Assembly (NCBI GenBank): GCA_029448655.1
Contig: JACCLO010000011.1
Span: 310,001-374,000, forward strand
DNA from: Wolfiporia cocos
Lineage: Eukaryota; Basidiomycota; Agaricomycetes; Polyporales; Phaeolaceae
Direction of reading: 5' to 3'
Length of the DNA stretch: 64,000 bases
Below are positions 38,972-51,001 of this stretch, piece by piece. Made by a program: the position numbers and the translations under genes. The notes beneath the pieces are model-generated. The model searched no databases, was not told where the DNA came from, and saw only the letters and a list, made by a program, of their open reading frames with translations. The number at the start of each line of letters is the position of its first letter. Within the stretch, counting starts at the first letter, position 1.

Positions 38972-39160
38972 AATCTGCAACCATGGAGGATGGGAATCAT
39001 CATCAGACACAGGAGTGTTAAGAGTGTGCGTATCTGAAGCGGAGGAAATAAATCTGCAACCATGAAGGATGGGAATCATCATCAGACACAGGAGCGTTAT
39101 GAAGGTGTGTATCTTAAACGGAGGAAATAAATCTGCAACCACGAAGGATGGGAATAATAA
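38972..39160 (-). repeat. KDZ right inverted-repeat array
   Basis: It contains about three units of the ~75-bp repeat in inverse orientation to 25336-25484. The array is itself bracketed by a direct repeat CGACTCAACTTTAAT (about 38960 and 39166). Confidence 0.75.
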
Positions 39161-39425
39161 CGCACGACTCAACTTTAATGCTACATGCAATAGAGAGCTC
39201 GCGACTCTGGACACGCGTGAATTACTTTACTGTTGTTATGGTTATTTTGATTTTTCAAATATCGACAGAACTCACCACGGGGCGAATACGATACAGGGAC
39301 TTGTTGCGCAACCAACTCCCCTGGCTACTCGTGACTCTACTGGGCGCATCCCCAGTTGTACTAGTCTATAGGGCGTGTTTCATCTTTGGCAGATCCAACT
39401 CTGCCACCGTTTCATGTTAATCGTT

Positions 39426-39940
39426 TGTTAGCTGATAGATGGCGTTCAACCGCCATCATTCCTATCTATCGTCTCAGATATATCACTACATACCTATCAA
39501 ACGTTTAGTACTATAGCGTAGATAGTATCAGTGACATCTGGGACAGACTTGACCCCTGAAACCCAACGTAGTATATAAACTAATGTACTTACTGTCGAGG
39601 CTCTTCAGCTCGACCTTGTTGTACAAACAAGAAGTCTTATACTCGTTCTCAAACGTAGGAAACTACACTCAGTATTTCTCGCTCGAGCAACCGAACGACT
39701 AAGTCCTCGAAGTGCACACTGACTTCCGGACTTAGGCGAGTCTTATATTCTATTAGACTCGCAACTGAACAGATTATATCCTCTAACACGTATTGGATAT
39801 TATACGATCTCCTAGGAGCTTCACCTAGGACCTGAAGGCATCTAACGAGCATTTGCCTTGCATACGGCTATACGCCCACGTGCAGAAGAACGATCTATAT
39901 TCGCGACTCGAATATACGAACGGGTATTCGACCCGTAACA
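39426..39940 (+). mobile_element. Possible solo LTR of another (copia-like?) family
   Basis: It starts TGTTAGCTGATAGATGG, ends CCCGTAACA, has a TATA-like GTATATAAAC near 39570, and has no ORF. No target duplication is visible, so the ends and even the nature are uncertain. Confidence 0.3.
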
Positions 39941-40067
39941 ACTGTAACAAAATAAACTATTAGTCACTGTACTATGCACCGGATGAAAAGACGGGGCTTT
40001 ACTATGTGTGCATGTGAAGTTTGAAGGGATGTACCTTGAGATGCGTGGTTGATCGAGGGGCGACGCA

Positions 40068-40172
40068 AGACGCGACTGCTGCAGCTTGACGCAACTGCTG
40101 CAGCTTGACGCAACTGCTGCAGCTTGACGCAACTGCTGCAGCTTGACGCAACTGCTGCAGCTTGACGCGGCT
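40068..40172. repeat. 19-bp minisatellite, about five copies
   Basis: The unit GCAACTGCTGCAGCTTGAC is repeated head to tail with few changes. It lies in non-coding DNA. Confidence 0.9.
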
Positions 40173-40574
40173 GTCTGTTTGACGCGTCTACTCTGTCGCA
40201 CAGCACCCGATCAACCACTCTTACTTAAGCTATACCTGCCTGCCCACCCTGCTCATATCTACCTCACCCACAAGACTTCCGGTACCGGTGAGACGGATTT
40301 TATATTAAGCTCGAAGAGCGGTGCGTTCACTGAAATTACGCTCAGCTCCTCGTTCTCGACGTAACTCCCCGACAAGCTTATAGCCATATTTCAGAACTAC
40401 CATACCTTCTCAACCATGGATAGCCGATGTGTCGTACTTGGAGGCTCAAAGGCTGGGATTTATAATGTGCGGTACGTGAGTTTATGTATTAATTACTACA
40501 TAGCAACTCACCAGCATGTGTGCGAAGCCCTCGTGAACTTGCAGAAAACAAGTATCCTTACCCATTAACCTGAG

Positions 40575-43506
40575 TGGTTCGAGCAAGAGTACATGGCAAT
40601 GGCTCTTGATACCTCCCATGCTGCCCCACAATCGGAAGACGAATCGATACTCCGAGAGATTCGCAAAGCATTGCTAGACGACAAGGTCACAAAAGACTAC
40701 AAGGAGCTGCTCTCATCTGGCCCTCGTGAATTCAAAAAAGACCTATCAGAATGGAACTACGAAAGAGGGTTACTCCTCCGAAGAGGCAAAGTCTACGTTC
40801 CAGCTACACCAGCAGATATCAGACGGCAAGTGGTCGAATATCATCATTGTCACAGATTTGGGACATGCCACTATTTTTCCCGTATTTTTACCTATTTATC
40901 TGGTATTTCTACGACCTTGTAGACGTTTACGCTGCTAAGCGCCCGTCTACACGTACACGCAACCAAACAACACGTACACAACGCGGTATACGTCCACCTG
41001 TCATAACAACACGTACATAACACATTTGTACGCGTCAATGACTCAGCGGACTAACCTCCGGTGTCACGCGCCTTACTCATATCCTGGTACCGGGCTATGT
41101 CAGTACAATTGGATAAGCGGCCCGCTCGTTATCACATGCCAATGCCCTTAGTATTACTCATATCCCGATACCGGTATATAGTTATCACGTGCATGGCTTA
41201 CTAACGTAGCTACAGCCACTTCCACAACATGGACCTACGGTCCAAACAAACGATCTTACTGGTGCGGCCATTACCGGCGCACATGGTCTATTGTAGTTTA
41301 CGACTTAGCTGTATTAGTTATGTCTGCGCACAGACCATCTTCATGTTTGGCTCCCCTACTGGTAACCAAACAAAGCATGTATATAAGTAGGGCTATCACT
41401 GCGGATAAGCCTTAGATTTGTTCTCTGCATTCGCACAGTTACATATCATCTCTGCTTGCGCCCACTAGTCTCCTCACCAACCTTCTGCAACTCCTTCAAG
41501 TCGCCTACAAGGTTATAGTGTGAGTCCCACAGTCTAGTCTGTGTCAATCATGATCACAAGTCAGCTGGGCATTTCGGACGTTACAAAACATACGAATTGC
41601 TAAGCTGCAACTATTGGTGGCCCGGAATGTTCGTTTACGTCAAAAAATACGTAGACGGATGCGACACATGCCAACGTATGAAGAACCATCCGCAGAAGCC
41701 GTACGGCCCCCTGCAACCCTTACCGGTGCCGTCAAGCCCGTGGGAAGTGGTGACAATAGACCTGATTACTCAGCTACCCCCATCGGGAATGCATGACGCG
41801 ATCATGGTCGTAGTGGATCGATTGAACAAAAGAGCAAGGTTTTTCCCTATAGAAAATACCTTCTCAACAAAAGACCTAGCTACGATACTCTATCAAAAGG
41901 TATATCCCTTACATGGGTTGCCGAAACAGATAGTATCGGACAGAGGAACACAATTCGCCTCAAAACTATTTGGTGAATGGTGCACTCTGCTGGGAATTCA
42001 AAGGTCGATGACTACTGCGTACCATCCGCAGGCAGACGGACAAACTGAACGAGTAAACCAAATACTCGAACAGTATCTACGGTGCTACATCAATACGTAC
42101 CAAAAAGATAACTGATCGGAGTTCCTGCCAACAGCGGAATTCGCGTACAATAATGCAGCAAGCAGAACTACCAAGGAATCCCCGTTCCTGGTGGAATTAG
42201 GTCGTCATCCTATCGCAGGACCAAGCAGTTTCGAACCAAGTCGAAACAAAGACTTAGTAGAAATTGCGAACACACGGTTCTCTGCACAGGAAAAAGCTAA
42301 GGCGGCAATGAAAATTGCAGCCAAGAGATGGTCCTGGTACTATGACCAAAAGAAGCAGGTCGTCCCCTTCAAAGTGGGCGACAAAGTACTCGTGGACGTG
42401 CGAAGTTGGCAAGACACCGAAAGAAGTCTAGCCCTCGCTACATCGGCCCATTCCGAATTATGGAGAAATTGGGACCGGTAACGTTCAAGGTGTACATGGA
42501 CGCACAATATAGGGCTTACCACCCTGTGTTCCATGCTTCGAAACTGGTCATGTACAAGGAATCAACCATCAAAGGTCAGAAAAGTCATTCTCCTGCGGCT
42601 GACAAGCCAACGGAAATGGAAGACCCGGAAGAATGGGAAGTGGAAGCCATTCTCGACCATCGTAACCGACGTGGCCGGTGGGAATACCTTATCCATTGGA
42701 AAGGCACCGGACCGGCGGAAGACACGTGGGAAATTGAGGAACACTTGGCTAACGCTAAGGAGATACTGGACGAGTACAAGGCAAAATATTCAGCCCTTAG
42801 TACCAACCCGGATCAACCCCTTCGCCGATCAACTAGACTCAGCGGAACACGGCAGACAGTAGCCGTCTTCGACCCTGACTCGCCGGATTGGGATTCGGAC
42901 ACATGTGTCTGGCCCGATGACTGGCCCCAATATCGAGACGATGTCGACCCAACACAACCGAAAGTGTACTACAAGCGCGACCCCTTTACAGGACAATGGG
43001 TACATTCTGACGTGGAGTTCAACGAAGACTTGGAAATCGAAGTAGGAGTCAATGGCAAACTACCGACCAGGGGAACAACCGATGCAATCGGCTACGACCT
43101 GTATGCCGCACAGGATATCCTGATTAATTCATGGAAATCCGCTTCGGTCCCTACAGATATTCGCATCAAAGTTCCATATGGAACATACGGTCGGATAGCA
43201 CCAAGGTCTGGACTTGCGAAAAAGGGCATCGACGTCCTTGCAGGTGTAACAGACCATGACTACCGCGGAGAAGTCTTTGTCATGTTGATGAACCTCACTG
43301 GAGACCCGTACCAAGTAAAGAAAGGCGACAGAATTGCGCAGCTAATTTGCGAAGTAGCAATCACGCCCGAAATACAGGAATCCATGACCAAGGAGAAGTT
43401 CGAAAAAGAAATTCGATCTCACCTACATGGAAGTGGACCCTACAACGAGCAGTTCAACAAGCCAACCACGCGCGGTACACAAGGTTTTAGATCGACAGGA
43501 CGATAA
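40575..43506 (+). pseudogene. pol: A2: family-A pol, 5'-truncated (integrase-chromodomain-dUTPase)
   Basis: The frame starts in the linker between RNase H and integrase. It is interrupted at the HHCC finger by a solo LTR-B (40848-41546) and resumes in frame. The finger (CDTCQRMK) and DD35E core are readable. There is a TGA at 42113-42115 where a Trp is expected and a frameshift near 42430. The last 366 codons (from 42406) hold the chromodomain (EVEAILDHR...WEYLIHWKG) and a dUTPase with motifs GYDLYAA, PRSGLAKKG, TDHDYRGEV, GDRIAQLI and RGTQGFRSTG. In motif III Thr replaces the Ile/Val usual before Asp, and in motif V Arg replaces Gly. Protease, RT and gag are absent. Confidence 0.9.
40848..41546 (+). 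mobile_element. Solo LTR-B (699 bp), TSD ATCAT
   Basis: Full-length LTR-B with ATCAT at 40843-40847 and 41547-41551. It sits inside the A2 integrase coding sequence. Confidence 0.95.
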
Positions 43507-43583
43507 AAGTGGAAAAATCGTAAAAGTCTAACCCTTCAATGGGCTCTAGCACAACTTCTACTCTCAACGGGGTCGTTGAAATC

Positions 43584-43598
43584 TAAGGGGGGGGGTAA
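43584..43598 (+). promoter_or_regulatory. A2 polypurine tract
   Basis: A G-run ending in TAA lies immediately before the LTR, as in A1. Confidence 0.75.
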
Positions 43599-44147
43599 TG
43601 TCACAAGAATTCTCCTATATTTCTTACTATTTTTCCGGCAATTCTACGAATTATCTATGACTTTCTAGACCAATAACTAGCTTATCCGGTTCATAAGTTA
43701 ACGGTTACATACGTGCCGAATGATAGCCGCGTTATCTCCCGTAGCGACGGTTTTATCTTATCACTAGTAGTTACCATCAGTCACATGTCTAGTTCTAGCC
43801 AATTGGACATTCTGTCCGGAAGCAGTCAGCGTATAAACGTCAGCGGACCGGGCTCTGGTCACGCCCCGTCTTTGTAATGACAAGAGCGCAAAACGCCATT
43901 CGTGCGGCCTATGCCGCCTTTCTACATCCCGGTTTTGATCGGCATATGTATTTATTGCGTATTACCCAGTACTTAGGTACCTGGGGACTTGTACATACGA
44001 ATACGGATACTAGTATTACCTAATAGGGCTGTTAGGGGTCTTATTTATCATGTATATATACTAGCCTTGCTGAGCGCTATTGCCTCAGTTCTATTCATTG
44101 CATTCATACTACGAGCTAACCACTCAACGTATCCTGCTTATCAACTG

Positions 44148-45341
44148 TGACACAAACTAGTTGTGGGACTCACTCTATAACCTTATAAGCGACTTGAAGT
44201 AGTTGCTGGAGGTTGGTGAGGAGACTAGTAGGTGCAAGCAGAGATGATATGTGACTGTGCGAATGCAGAGAACAAATCTAAGGCTTATCCGCAGTGATAG
44301 CCCTACTTATATACATGCTTTGTTTGGTTACCAGTAGGGGAGCCAAACATGAAGACGGTCTGTGCGCAGACATAACTAATACAGCTAAGTCGTAAACTAC
44401 AGTAGACCATGTGCGCCGGTAATGGCCGCACCAGTAAGAACGAGTTTAATTACCCATGGCTTCGCCACGAATATCAATTGTCACTTAAGTGAGATAACTA
44501 ATAGAATAAGGGAAAAAAAAACACTGGATGGAGACATTATGAGTCCACCCAACCTCCAGGGTGTGTGATCACCCTGTCCTGTCCTTTGTTCTCTGCCCGC
44601 TCAGCCACTTCCTCCACCTCGCTGATGCTCGGTGTCGTCGTCGCTTCGCTTGTAACATTGTGTGGTGCCTCAAATGAATTCTCTTAACTCATCGCGTGTA
44701 TCTACAGTACAGGCCATCTACGTTACAACAGCTACAAAATCCCCATGGCACAGCGCAGGGAGGACGCGCGAAACGTTTTTCTTTGAACGCGCGCCTTGCA
44801 GGCGCCGGGCGTGGGAATACACTGGCCAACTCCCCGGGTCGGTGGCGCGAGCCCTATGGGACGACGGACAGCACGTGGCGCACGTGGAAAAGCACATGGC
44901 AGTTCCCACGCAACGGTCGTCCCTTTATTATATGATGTTTGTTTGGACCGTAGGTCCATGTTTGTGGAAGTGGCTGTAGCTATGTTAGTAAGCCATGCAT
45001 GTGATTCTTATATACCGGTATCGGGATATGAGTAATCGTAAGGTCATTGGCATGTGATAACGAACGGGCCGCTTATCCAATTGTACTGACATAGCCCGGT
45101 ATCGGGATATGAGTAAGGCGCGTGACACCGGAGGTTAGTCCGCTGAGTCATTGACGCGTACGATCGTATTATGTACGTGTTGTTATGACAGGTGGACGTA
45201 TACCGTGTTGTGTACGTGTTGTTTGGTTTGGTGTACGTGTAGACGGGCGCTTAGCAGCGTAAATGTCTACAAGGTCGTAGAAATACCAGATAAATAGGTA
45301 AAAATATGGGAAAAATAGTGGCATGTCCCAAATCTGTGACA
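44148..45341 (-). mobile_element. Solo LTR-B, inverted, with a ~495-bp insert; TSD AACTG
   Basis: The ends match LTR-B and AACTG flanks both sides (44143-44147, 45342-45346). The length is 1194 bp; removing the insert at about 44440-44934 gives 699 bp. Confidence 0.93.
44440..44934. other. ~495-bp foreign insert inside solo LTR-B
   Basis: The LTR sequence stops at CCAGTAAGA and resumes at GTTTGTTTGG. The insert has an AT-rich left part with a run of A, then a GC-rich part that resembles host DNA. No terminal repeats, ORF of note or clear target duplication are seen. It could be filler DNA or a small unknown element. Confidence 0.6.
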
Positions 45342-45527
45342 AACTGCTTATTTCCCTTGCCTAACCAGCAATATCAAGAATATTACAAGTAAGTGTTATC
45401 TTGTGTTACCTGGCTTGCGATGCTTTATTTTGGTACTAACGGGCGCCTAATCTCGATGACTTAGAGTGCCCCAGATGCATCTGCGGTGTCTCTAAAGATG
45501 CATCTGTGGCACTGAAACTCTAGATTT

Positions 45528-45929
45528 GTGCCCACTCGCACAATCACCCTCACGATTACCTCCGTACTCCGCCGCGCTACTGCAACTGGCAACATATTCA
45601 CCCCCTCCGAGCTCAGCAATGCATGGCAACAACCGCTGCTCAGCTTCCAATTCATGGACTATTTCCGTCACTATAACATCTTTAACATCACATATGACAT
45701 GTTCACCGGCTTCAACTGGACCGACCCTTCTTCCACCGCTATCCGCTCCTCCATCCTTATGTCCTACCCTGACGATGACGCCTACCTCATCACGCGTCGA
45801 CTTACCAGCCACTTCCACATCTACTCCCACCTTGCTCGCAAACGCGACGTCTTCAACAATTCTGTCACTTACTCAATCTACTCCGACCAACCTATCCTTG
45901 CAGCAAGTTCGAGTTCTTCTGCTACGTAA
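45528..45929 (+). CDS. Hypothetical ORF (133 aa), unrecognised
   Basis: An open frame with non-ATG start, rich in Ser/Thr/Tyr/Ile, without motifs I know. Composition is more coding-like (C at third positions) than its neighbours, so it may be an exon fragment of a host gene whose 5' side was replaced by transposons and whose 3' side is followed by the MITE. The true start and introns are unknown. Confidence 0.3.
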   Translation: MPTRTITLTITSVLRRATATGNIFTPSELSNAWQQPLLSFQFMDYFRHYNIFNITYDMFTGFNWTDPSSTAIRSSILMSYPDDDAYLITRRLTSHFHIYSHLARKRDVFNNSVTYSIYSDQPILAASSSSSAT

Positions 45930-46020
45930 CTCCTTTTGTTACTACTACCTTTTCCTACCTCGTCCCATTTTTTTTCCCGTCATTTCCTATTTTTCTTTAC
46001 GCATCACTAGAGCTGTTAAG

Positions 46021-46636
46021 TAGTGATGTGCAAAGCACGGCTCAAAGCCATGAGCCGGGCCTGGCCGAGCCGACTTAAGCCGGGCTGAGCCGAGCCTGGG
46101 GGGGCGGCTTAAGATGGCTCAGGGCCCGGCTTGGATCGTGAGCCGGCCGTAGCCGAGCCCTGAGCCGGCGGCTTTAGGCGCGCAGCTGTGGTGTTGTTAG
46201 AATTAGCGAAAATGGGCCCTTTGGTTTAAGATTTTGCATCAATTCACCTTATATGATCTCAACGACCATTACAATGACTTGTGATCTGCCAACACAGTGT
46301 GGAACGTTGTGACTACTGTTGCAATCGGGGTTGTGATTGAGATCTGGATTTTTGGTCAACATCATAAGCAGCTGTAAAAACACTTGTAGATCAGAACAAC
46401 AACAAATAGTAGACATATAAGCATTCTGAATATGTTGTGCTGTCATTTGAACTGCACAAGCCAATAATTTCGAGGTCCTACAAGATTACCCATAAGCCCC
46501 GGCCTGAGCCTGAGCCGGGCCCAAGCCGGCCTGAGCCGTCAAGGAGGGCCCGGCTTGACATTCCGCTGAGCCCGAGCCCTTCAAAGCCGGGCCCAAGCCC
46601 CGGGCTTTGAGCCGAGCCGTGCTTTGCACATCACTA
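46021..46636. mobile_element. hAT-like MITE (616 bp), TSD CTGTTAAG
   Basis: Perfect terminal inverted repeats of about 23 bp begin TAGTGATGTGCAAAGCACGG. The 8-bp target duplication CTGTTAAG lies at 46013-46020 and 46637-46644. Both subterminal regions are packed with GAGCC/GGCTC motifs. There is no transposase ORF. The 8-bp duplication and TIR start fit the hAT superfamily; mobilisation would need a transposase in trans. Confidence 0.88.
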
Positions 46637-46818
46637 CTGTTAAGTGTCGGTCCAAACTCGAGACCCTATGACACCAGCTCGCTCTTCTTTACGATACATA
46701 ATCAACGTACGACCCATGCCACCACCCTACTCCAATTTGCGATACTCTTCACTTCCACCGTGGCTCTAGTTAGCTGCCGCACATGTACTTAGGATACTGA
46801 CTGCGGGGTATAAATGGT

Positions 46819-46820
<2 letters not shown>

Positions 46821-46848
<28 letters not shown>
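46821..46848. repeat. (TC)14 microsatellite
   Basis: An uninterrupted TC run directly follows a TATAAA-like stretch (46809-46814). Confidence 0.95.
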
Positions 46849-46849
<1 letters not shown>

Positions 46850-49800
46850 CCTCGAGCACGTGCATGTGGTCCGCCTGCTTGCCGAGCTCCGTGCGCACGC
46901 CGACCTAGTCCCCGTCCTCCGAGCGCGCGTCGTCGAGCTTCGCCCGGAGGTCCGCGAGCTCTGCGCAGTGGTCGTCTGCGATATGCTTGCACTGCGTGCC
47001 CTGGCCCTCGAGGGGCCCGGCGATCTGCTGTTTTCTGCGCGGAGATGGTCTGTGAGGTACGCCTCGTTTGCGTGGTGTACTCCTCTTCGAGGTCACCGTC
47101 CTGTTCGCGAAGCGAGGATACGGTTGCGCACAGGGAGCACAGGTACTTGGACTATGGTCGGGCGTGATCAGGTGGAAAGCTGAGCGAATGCGTGAGCACA
47201 GCTGCAATCGGACCGTCTACGATCGGTGGTAGGGTGGATGTATTGCACACCTGACAGAGGCTCGATCGAGCCATGAGGATGCTCTGTCGAGTTCAACGAG
47301 CAGTGCGCATTGCGGTATATGGATACCTAGACGCGCAACGATCAAGATCTCGTTTGCCAGGTCGCCCTCGCAATGCGGTCACCCACGCCGGGCCCGGACC
47401 CGAGGACGACGGAGAGGCGGGTTCCATAAATGCTCGGAGCGGCGGCTATATCACGACAGAACGAATATGCTCTAGATGTACTGCGATTGCCCAGATAGTC
47501 ACCGTACGCTTGTCATGCATTCGATCAGCGTATGTTCCCGAATGGGCGTTGGTAATAGGTATTGAGAACCGTCGCTGCTCCCTACTATACCAACTGATCA
47601 GTTCATATTCGTCTGTGTGCAGTTTATTGTGAGCTATAAGACTGACGGAAGCGGTCTCGATCCGCTGTGCTGTCCGATCTGCGAATGGCGCGAAATCCAA
47701 TTCTCGGAGAGCGCCCGCCAACGGCGGCCCCAATCAACTCTCTTTTCCTGCCTGTTCCGATTAAAGCTGCTCGTCCCTTCCAAGCCTATTTCTGCTATGC
47801 ATCGTGTATCACGCATGTTGGCCCCTGACATGAGCTAGCGTAGGAATTTGAACCGAGCTAAGGGATAGTATACGGCGCGTGCAAGGCTTGCTATGAGTGA
47901 GCAGGATCCACGATGACTGAAAGGTCGGTGAAAAGCGTCGAATAGTGCTGAGGACGAAACTCTAGTACGCTTTCACGTTTGCAATATCCTCGGACAGCCG
48001 ATAGTGCTCAGAGTCTCTTTAAGATACAGATACAGAATAGAGATGTATCACAATTTCATGGAATGGATTATCAACAGTTGCAATAATTCACATACACTAG
48101 CTTATCAGTACATACCTTGCGCTATTCGTGATTTCAGATAGTACATCTGGATCAATATCGGTAGATCGACCCGGTGCATAAACACTACACTCATCCTCGT
48201 GGTATCTAATCAACAAACGGTACGACGCTCCATTCTTCTGAGTTCCCTCGTCTATCAAATAGCGCCTACACAACACTGCCTCGATTCGCGCTATTTACTC
48301 TAAAGCTTTGCCAATCCTGGCATGAGGTACTCATTAATCGAGGGCTCTTGTCCTTTCAGGCCGTGCCCTGTGCATGTCTGATACAAGACTCGCGGCAACT
48401 TGCTCAAGCCCGAGACTTGTTGAGCTCTTTCGAGAGCTCGGGCCCGGGATCGTAGTACACAATTCCCATATGGCAATGCGACACATAATCAATCCCATAT
48501 GTGGCGTCGCAGCGCAAGGCTGATCTGTAACTGAGATTGTGAGCATCGACGTGATATCCGGCAGGCAGAGGCCACCCATCAGCTGTTGAACAGAACAATA
48601 GAAGGCCACACCAGAGGAGGCAAGGGTTGATGTGGAGTAAAGTGCTAGTGCACTACAACGTAACCGCGCCGACGGCCGCTGGGTTGTCCTTGCCCGTCCG
48701 TCCTCATTCCCTCAATGATCAGCCCCGTGTCGTACCTAACAACACGGAGCAGCACACCCGAGTCCGTGATAGGCTCAGCATCTGCAGGAAGCGCCTTGGC
48801 CTGCTTCGTATGGGAACTTTGCTGATTGACTATGATAGTCGCATCGGGAGTCATGAAATGATCGGACATTAGAGCGAACGCTTTGAGTTGAGACGCATGC
48901 GTGTCCGAGGTAGGAGCGCAACTCTATGAAGCATGGCAGACTAGAACTAGGCATTGTGTTTACGAAGACTGCTGGTGTACAGCTTCTCCAGGAACGGCGT
49001 GCAAGGGATCGACTGTCGCAAGAGATGGATCGAACATGTGTGTTACAAGCGCTTATGGGGCGCACCCCAACAGACCCGCTTGGGTGTGCTCCTGGATGCA
49101 GAGTGCGCGCTGCACTCGATCAAAGCAGGTAAGGGTTAATTACCAGGTACGCTCAACGTGGCATTAGAAACACACATTGCCGTCCAGCCTCTGCTATGGT
49201 TCTATTCATTGGTGGCGGCCGCACAGAAAGAAGCGCACGCTGCTAGCAAAAGCCGATACAACTGCGCGCGCACCTGTTCCGGGGTACCGATTATCTCGAG
49301 CAAGCGCCCGCCATACCCGATCGAGGCGGCGCAGATCCCGCGTGAGATACAGCCACTCGTTGTTTGAGACAGTCGCACAGCACGAGCGTTGGCGTGCGTG
49401 TTCTCGAATTGTCTTGAATGTCTTGTGGGATAGAGAAGCGGGCATCGATCGAGTGCGCTGGCCACATTCTGCAGGGTAGAGGGGAGAAGCGAACTCGCCG
49501 ATGCAGAGCACAGCGTCGATTGGGGTTCACGCTTGTTAATAGAGCAACTCAATTCCTGCGTGTCCTCGTGCTGGACGCTGTGTGAGAATCGCCGCTCGAT
49601 CATTGGGCAGAAGCCACCTGCCGCGCTCAAGATTGGCACTGTGGCCAGCCAGACGGCCAGCCTCACTCCGCTCGCGTATCGCCTGGACCGTGTACTTCAC
49701 TCGCCCGCCGTGTAGCCGTCACGCATGCGGGCGCGTGCGCAGGCGCCATCATCAGGTGCCCCTGCGGTAGCGAGGCGAGGCAGCATCGCGCCTGGTCAGC

Positions 49801-49860
49801 TCCAGATCACTGAACTAGCGCCTGTGCGCAGTACATGCATGCAGCGCGGCGCGGATCTTG
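46849..49860. other. Mixed host-like DNA without a recognisable gene
   Basis: The minus strand at about 46850-47000 reads as a Glu/Arg/Ala heptad-like (coiled-coil) fragment with a stop, probably a broken exon. On the minus strand 48404-48598 preceded by a CAACAG acceptor could be a last exon, and 48645-48869 an upstream exon, but no family is recognised. The rest (47270-48330, 48900-49860) shows only short overlapping frames. Confidence 0.4.
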
Positions 49861-50233
49861 TGTCACAAGCCGATTTCTTTCGCCTAGCTAGTGACTAGAG
49901 CCTGAACCCTTATCTTATCTAAGCGCGCGCCTAAGCAGTCACGTGCAAGACCCCGAACACCCTATCACGTGTTACCAGCCCCCCGGACACTCTGTGCCGT
50001 GTACTTACACCCATTATAGGGTTTACCATAATATCGGACTCTCAGCTTACGTAATAACTGTACAGTAGCCAAACAATGTACAAACAGTAGAATAGCATAT
50101 ATACTGGCCGACGAGCAGGGTAGCACCCCAGACTCGTCTTGGCCTTATACGCCTTGAGTAGCCTCAGACTAGGATTGCGCTGAAACGCGAGTAACAATCC
50201 CCTGAGTAGTTGCTTGAAGTGTTGCTTGTGTCA
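49861..50233 (+). repeat. Element C 5' LTR
   Basis: 373 bp, TGTCACAAGCCGATTTC to CTTGTGTCA. A TATA box (GCATATATACT, about 50093-50103) lies about 30 bp before AGACTCGTCTT (50130-50140), the inferred transcript start. Confidence 0.95.
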
Positions 50234-50234
50234 T

Positions 50235-50245
50235 AAGACGAGTCT
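50235..50245 (+). promoter_or_regulatory. Element C self-primer binding site
   Basis: AAGACGAGTCT starts one base after the LTR and is the exact reverse complement of 50130-50140. It has the same design as in B2. Confidence 0.75.
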
Positions 50246-51001
50246 CCACCCCGTGTAGCAGTTTACCCTACACAACCCCGGCGCACTAGGGGCAAAGTGC
50301 ACCTTTCTTTCGCTCTTGTTGAACTTCGGTTCTCCGAGCACGTGATTGGTTTCCATACCCGCCACATCCCAGGGTTAAGGGATTAGAGTTCTGGGGGAAT
50401 CTTGCGAACAGCGTGCAGGGGACCTCTCCTGCCACTGCTTCTAAGCTACTGGACCAACACCGTGCAACGCGGTTGTAAAGGTCTTGGGTTACAACCCCAC
50501 CACAGTAACTGTGCACCCGACGCGTAATAGTCAAAGGCGTTAAGGGGCCCTGTGGCAGTGTACAGAGGCACTGGTCGTCTATTTACGGGCCTTACTGCCC
50601 CGACGATACGCGCATTACCGCGCCCCCGTTACTATACAACCCAGCGCGTAACCCGCGGCTGAAGAGGCAGGAAATCGCCTAATACTGTACCGGCACTTGC
50701 CGCCATACGGTAAAACTTTTACACGCCCCACCACATAGGCGGATAGTTCCCGTACCCCCGGTATCCTGAATTAGCTTCAGGGCTGGACGAGGTTTCGGAG
50801 GCTGCGTTTTCTCGCCGGCTTTGGGAAGAAAACCCCTTAGCGTTTCTTGGCACATCTCCGAAAAGGGGTGGACGCAGTTTGTAGTGGATTGAGACTTTCT
50901 AGTTACCACCCCGATAGCTCTTCGGAGGCGCCACAGTGGGCAGGTAGCGGTCTTAATCGCGACTACACTTTTCATACATACAAACTTTCATTTTACATAC
51001 A
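50246..51001 (+). other. Element C untranslated leader
   Basis: About 750 bp without a convincing ORF. Unlike family B there is no accessory ORF before gag. Confidence 0.6.

Larger units (their letters stand above)
25336..39160 (+). mobile_element. KDZ (Kyakuja-Dileera-Zisupton) DNA transposon, split by B3
   Basis: A KDZ-type transposase gene is flanked by inverted arrays of a ~75-bp repeat: left 25336-25484, right 38972-39160 in opposite orientation. B3 (25860-35850) inserted in exon 1. Without B3 the element is about 3.8 kb. I could not find the exact ends or the 8-bp target duplication expected for the group. Confidence 0.75.
43599..45408 (+). mobile_element. LTR-A of A2 (611 bp), split by a solo LTR-B
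   Basis: It is made of 43599-44147 and 45347-45408, interrupted by the inverted LTR-B and one AACTG copy. Removing these gives 611 bp, the same as in A1. It lacks the ~14-bp TAGTTTCCCCATA block near the start. Confidence 0.9.

Noticed and set aside
40068..40172. CRISPR-like array
   Set aside because: Units are contiguous 19-bp repeats without spacers; it is a minisatellite in a eukaryotic genome.
50450..50515. tRNA-like T-arm sequence in the element C leader
   Set aside because: Only one arm-like stretch; no acceptor or anticodon stems could be built.
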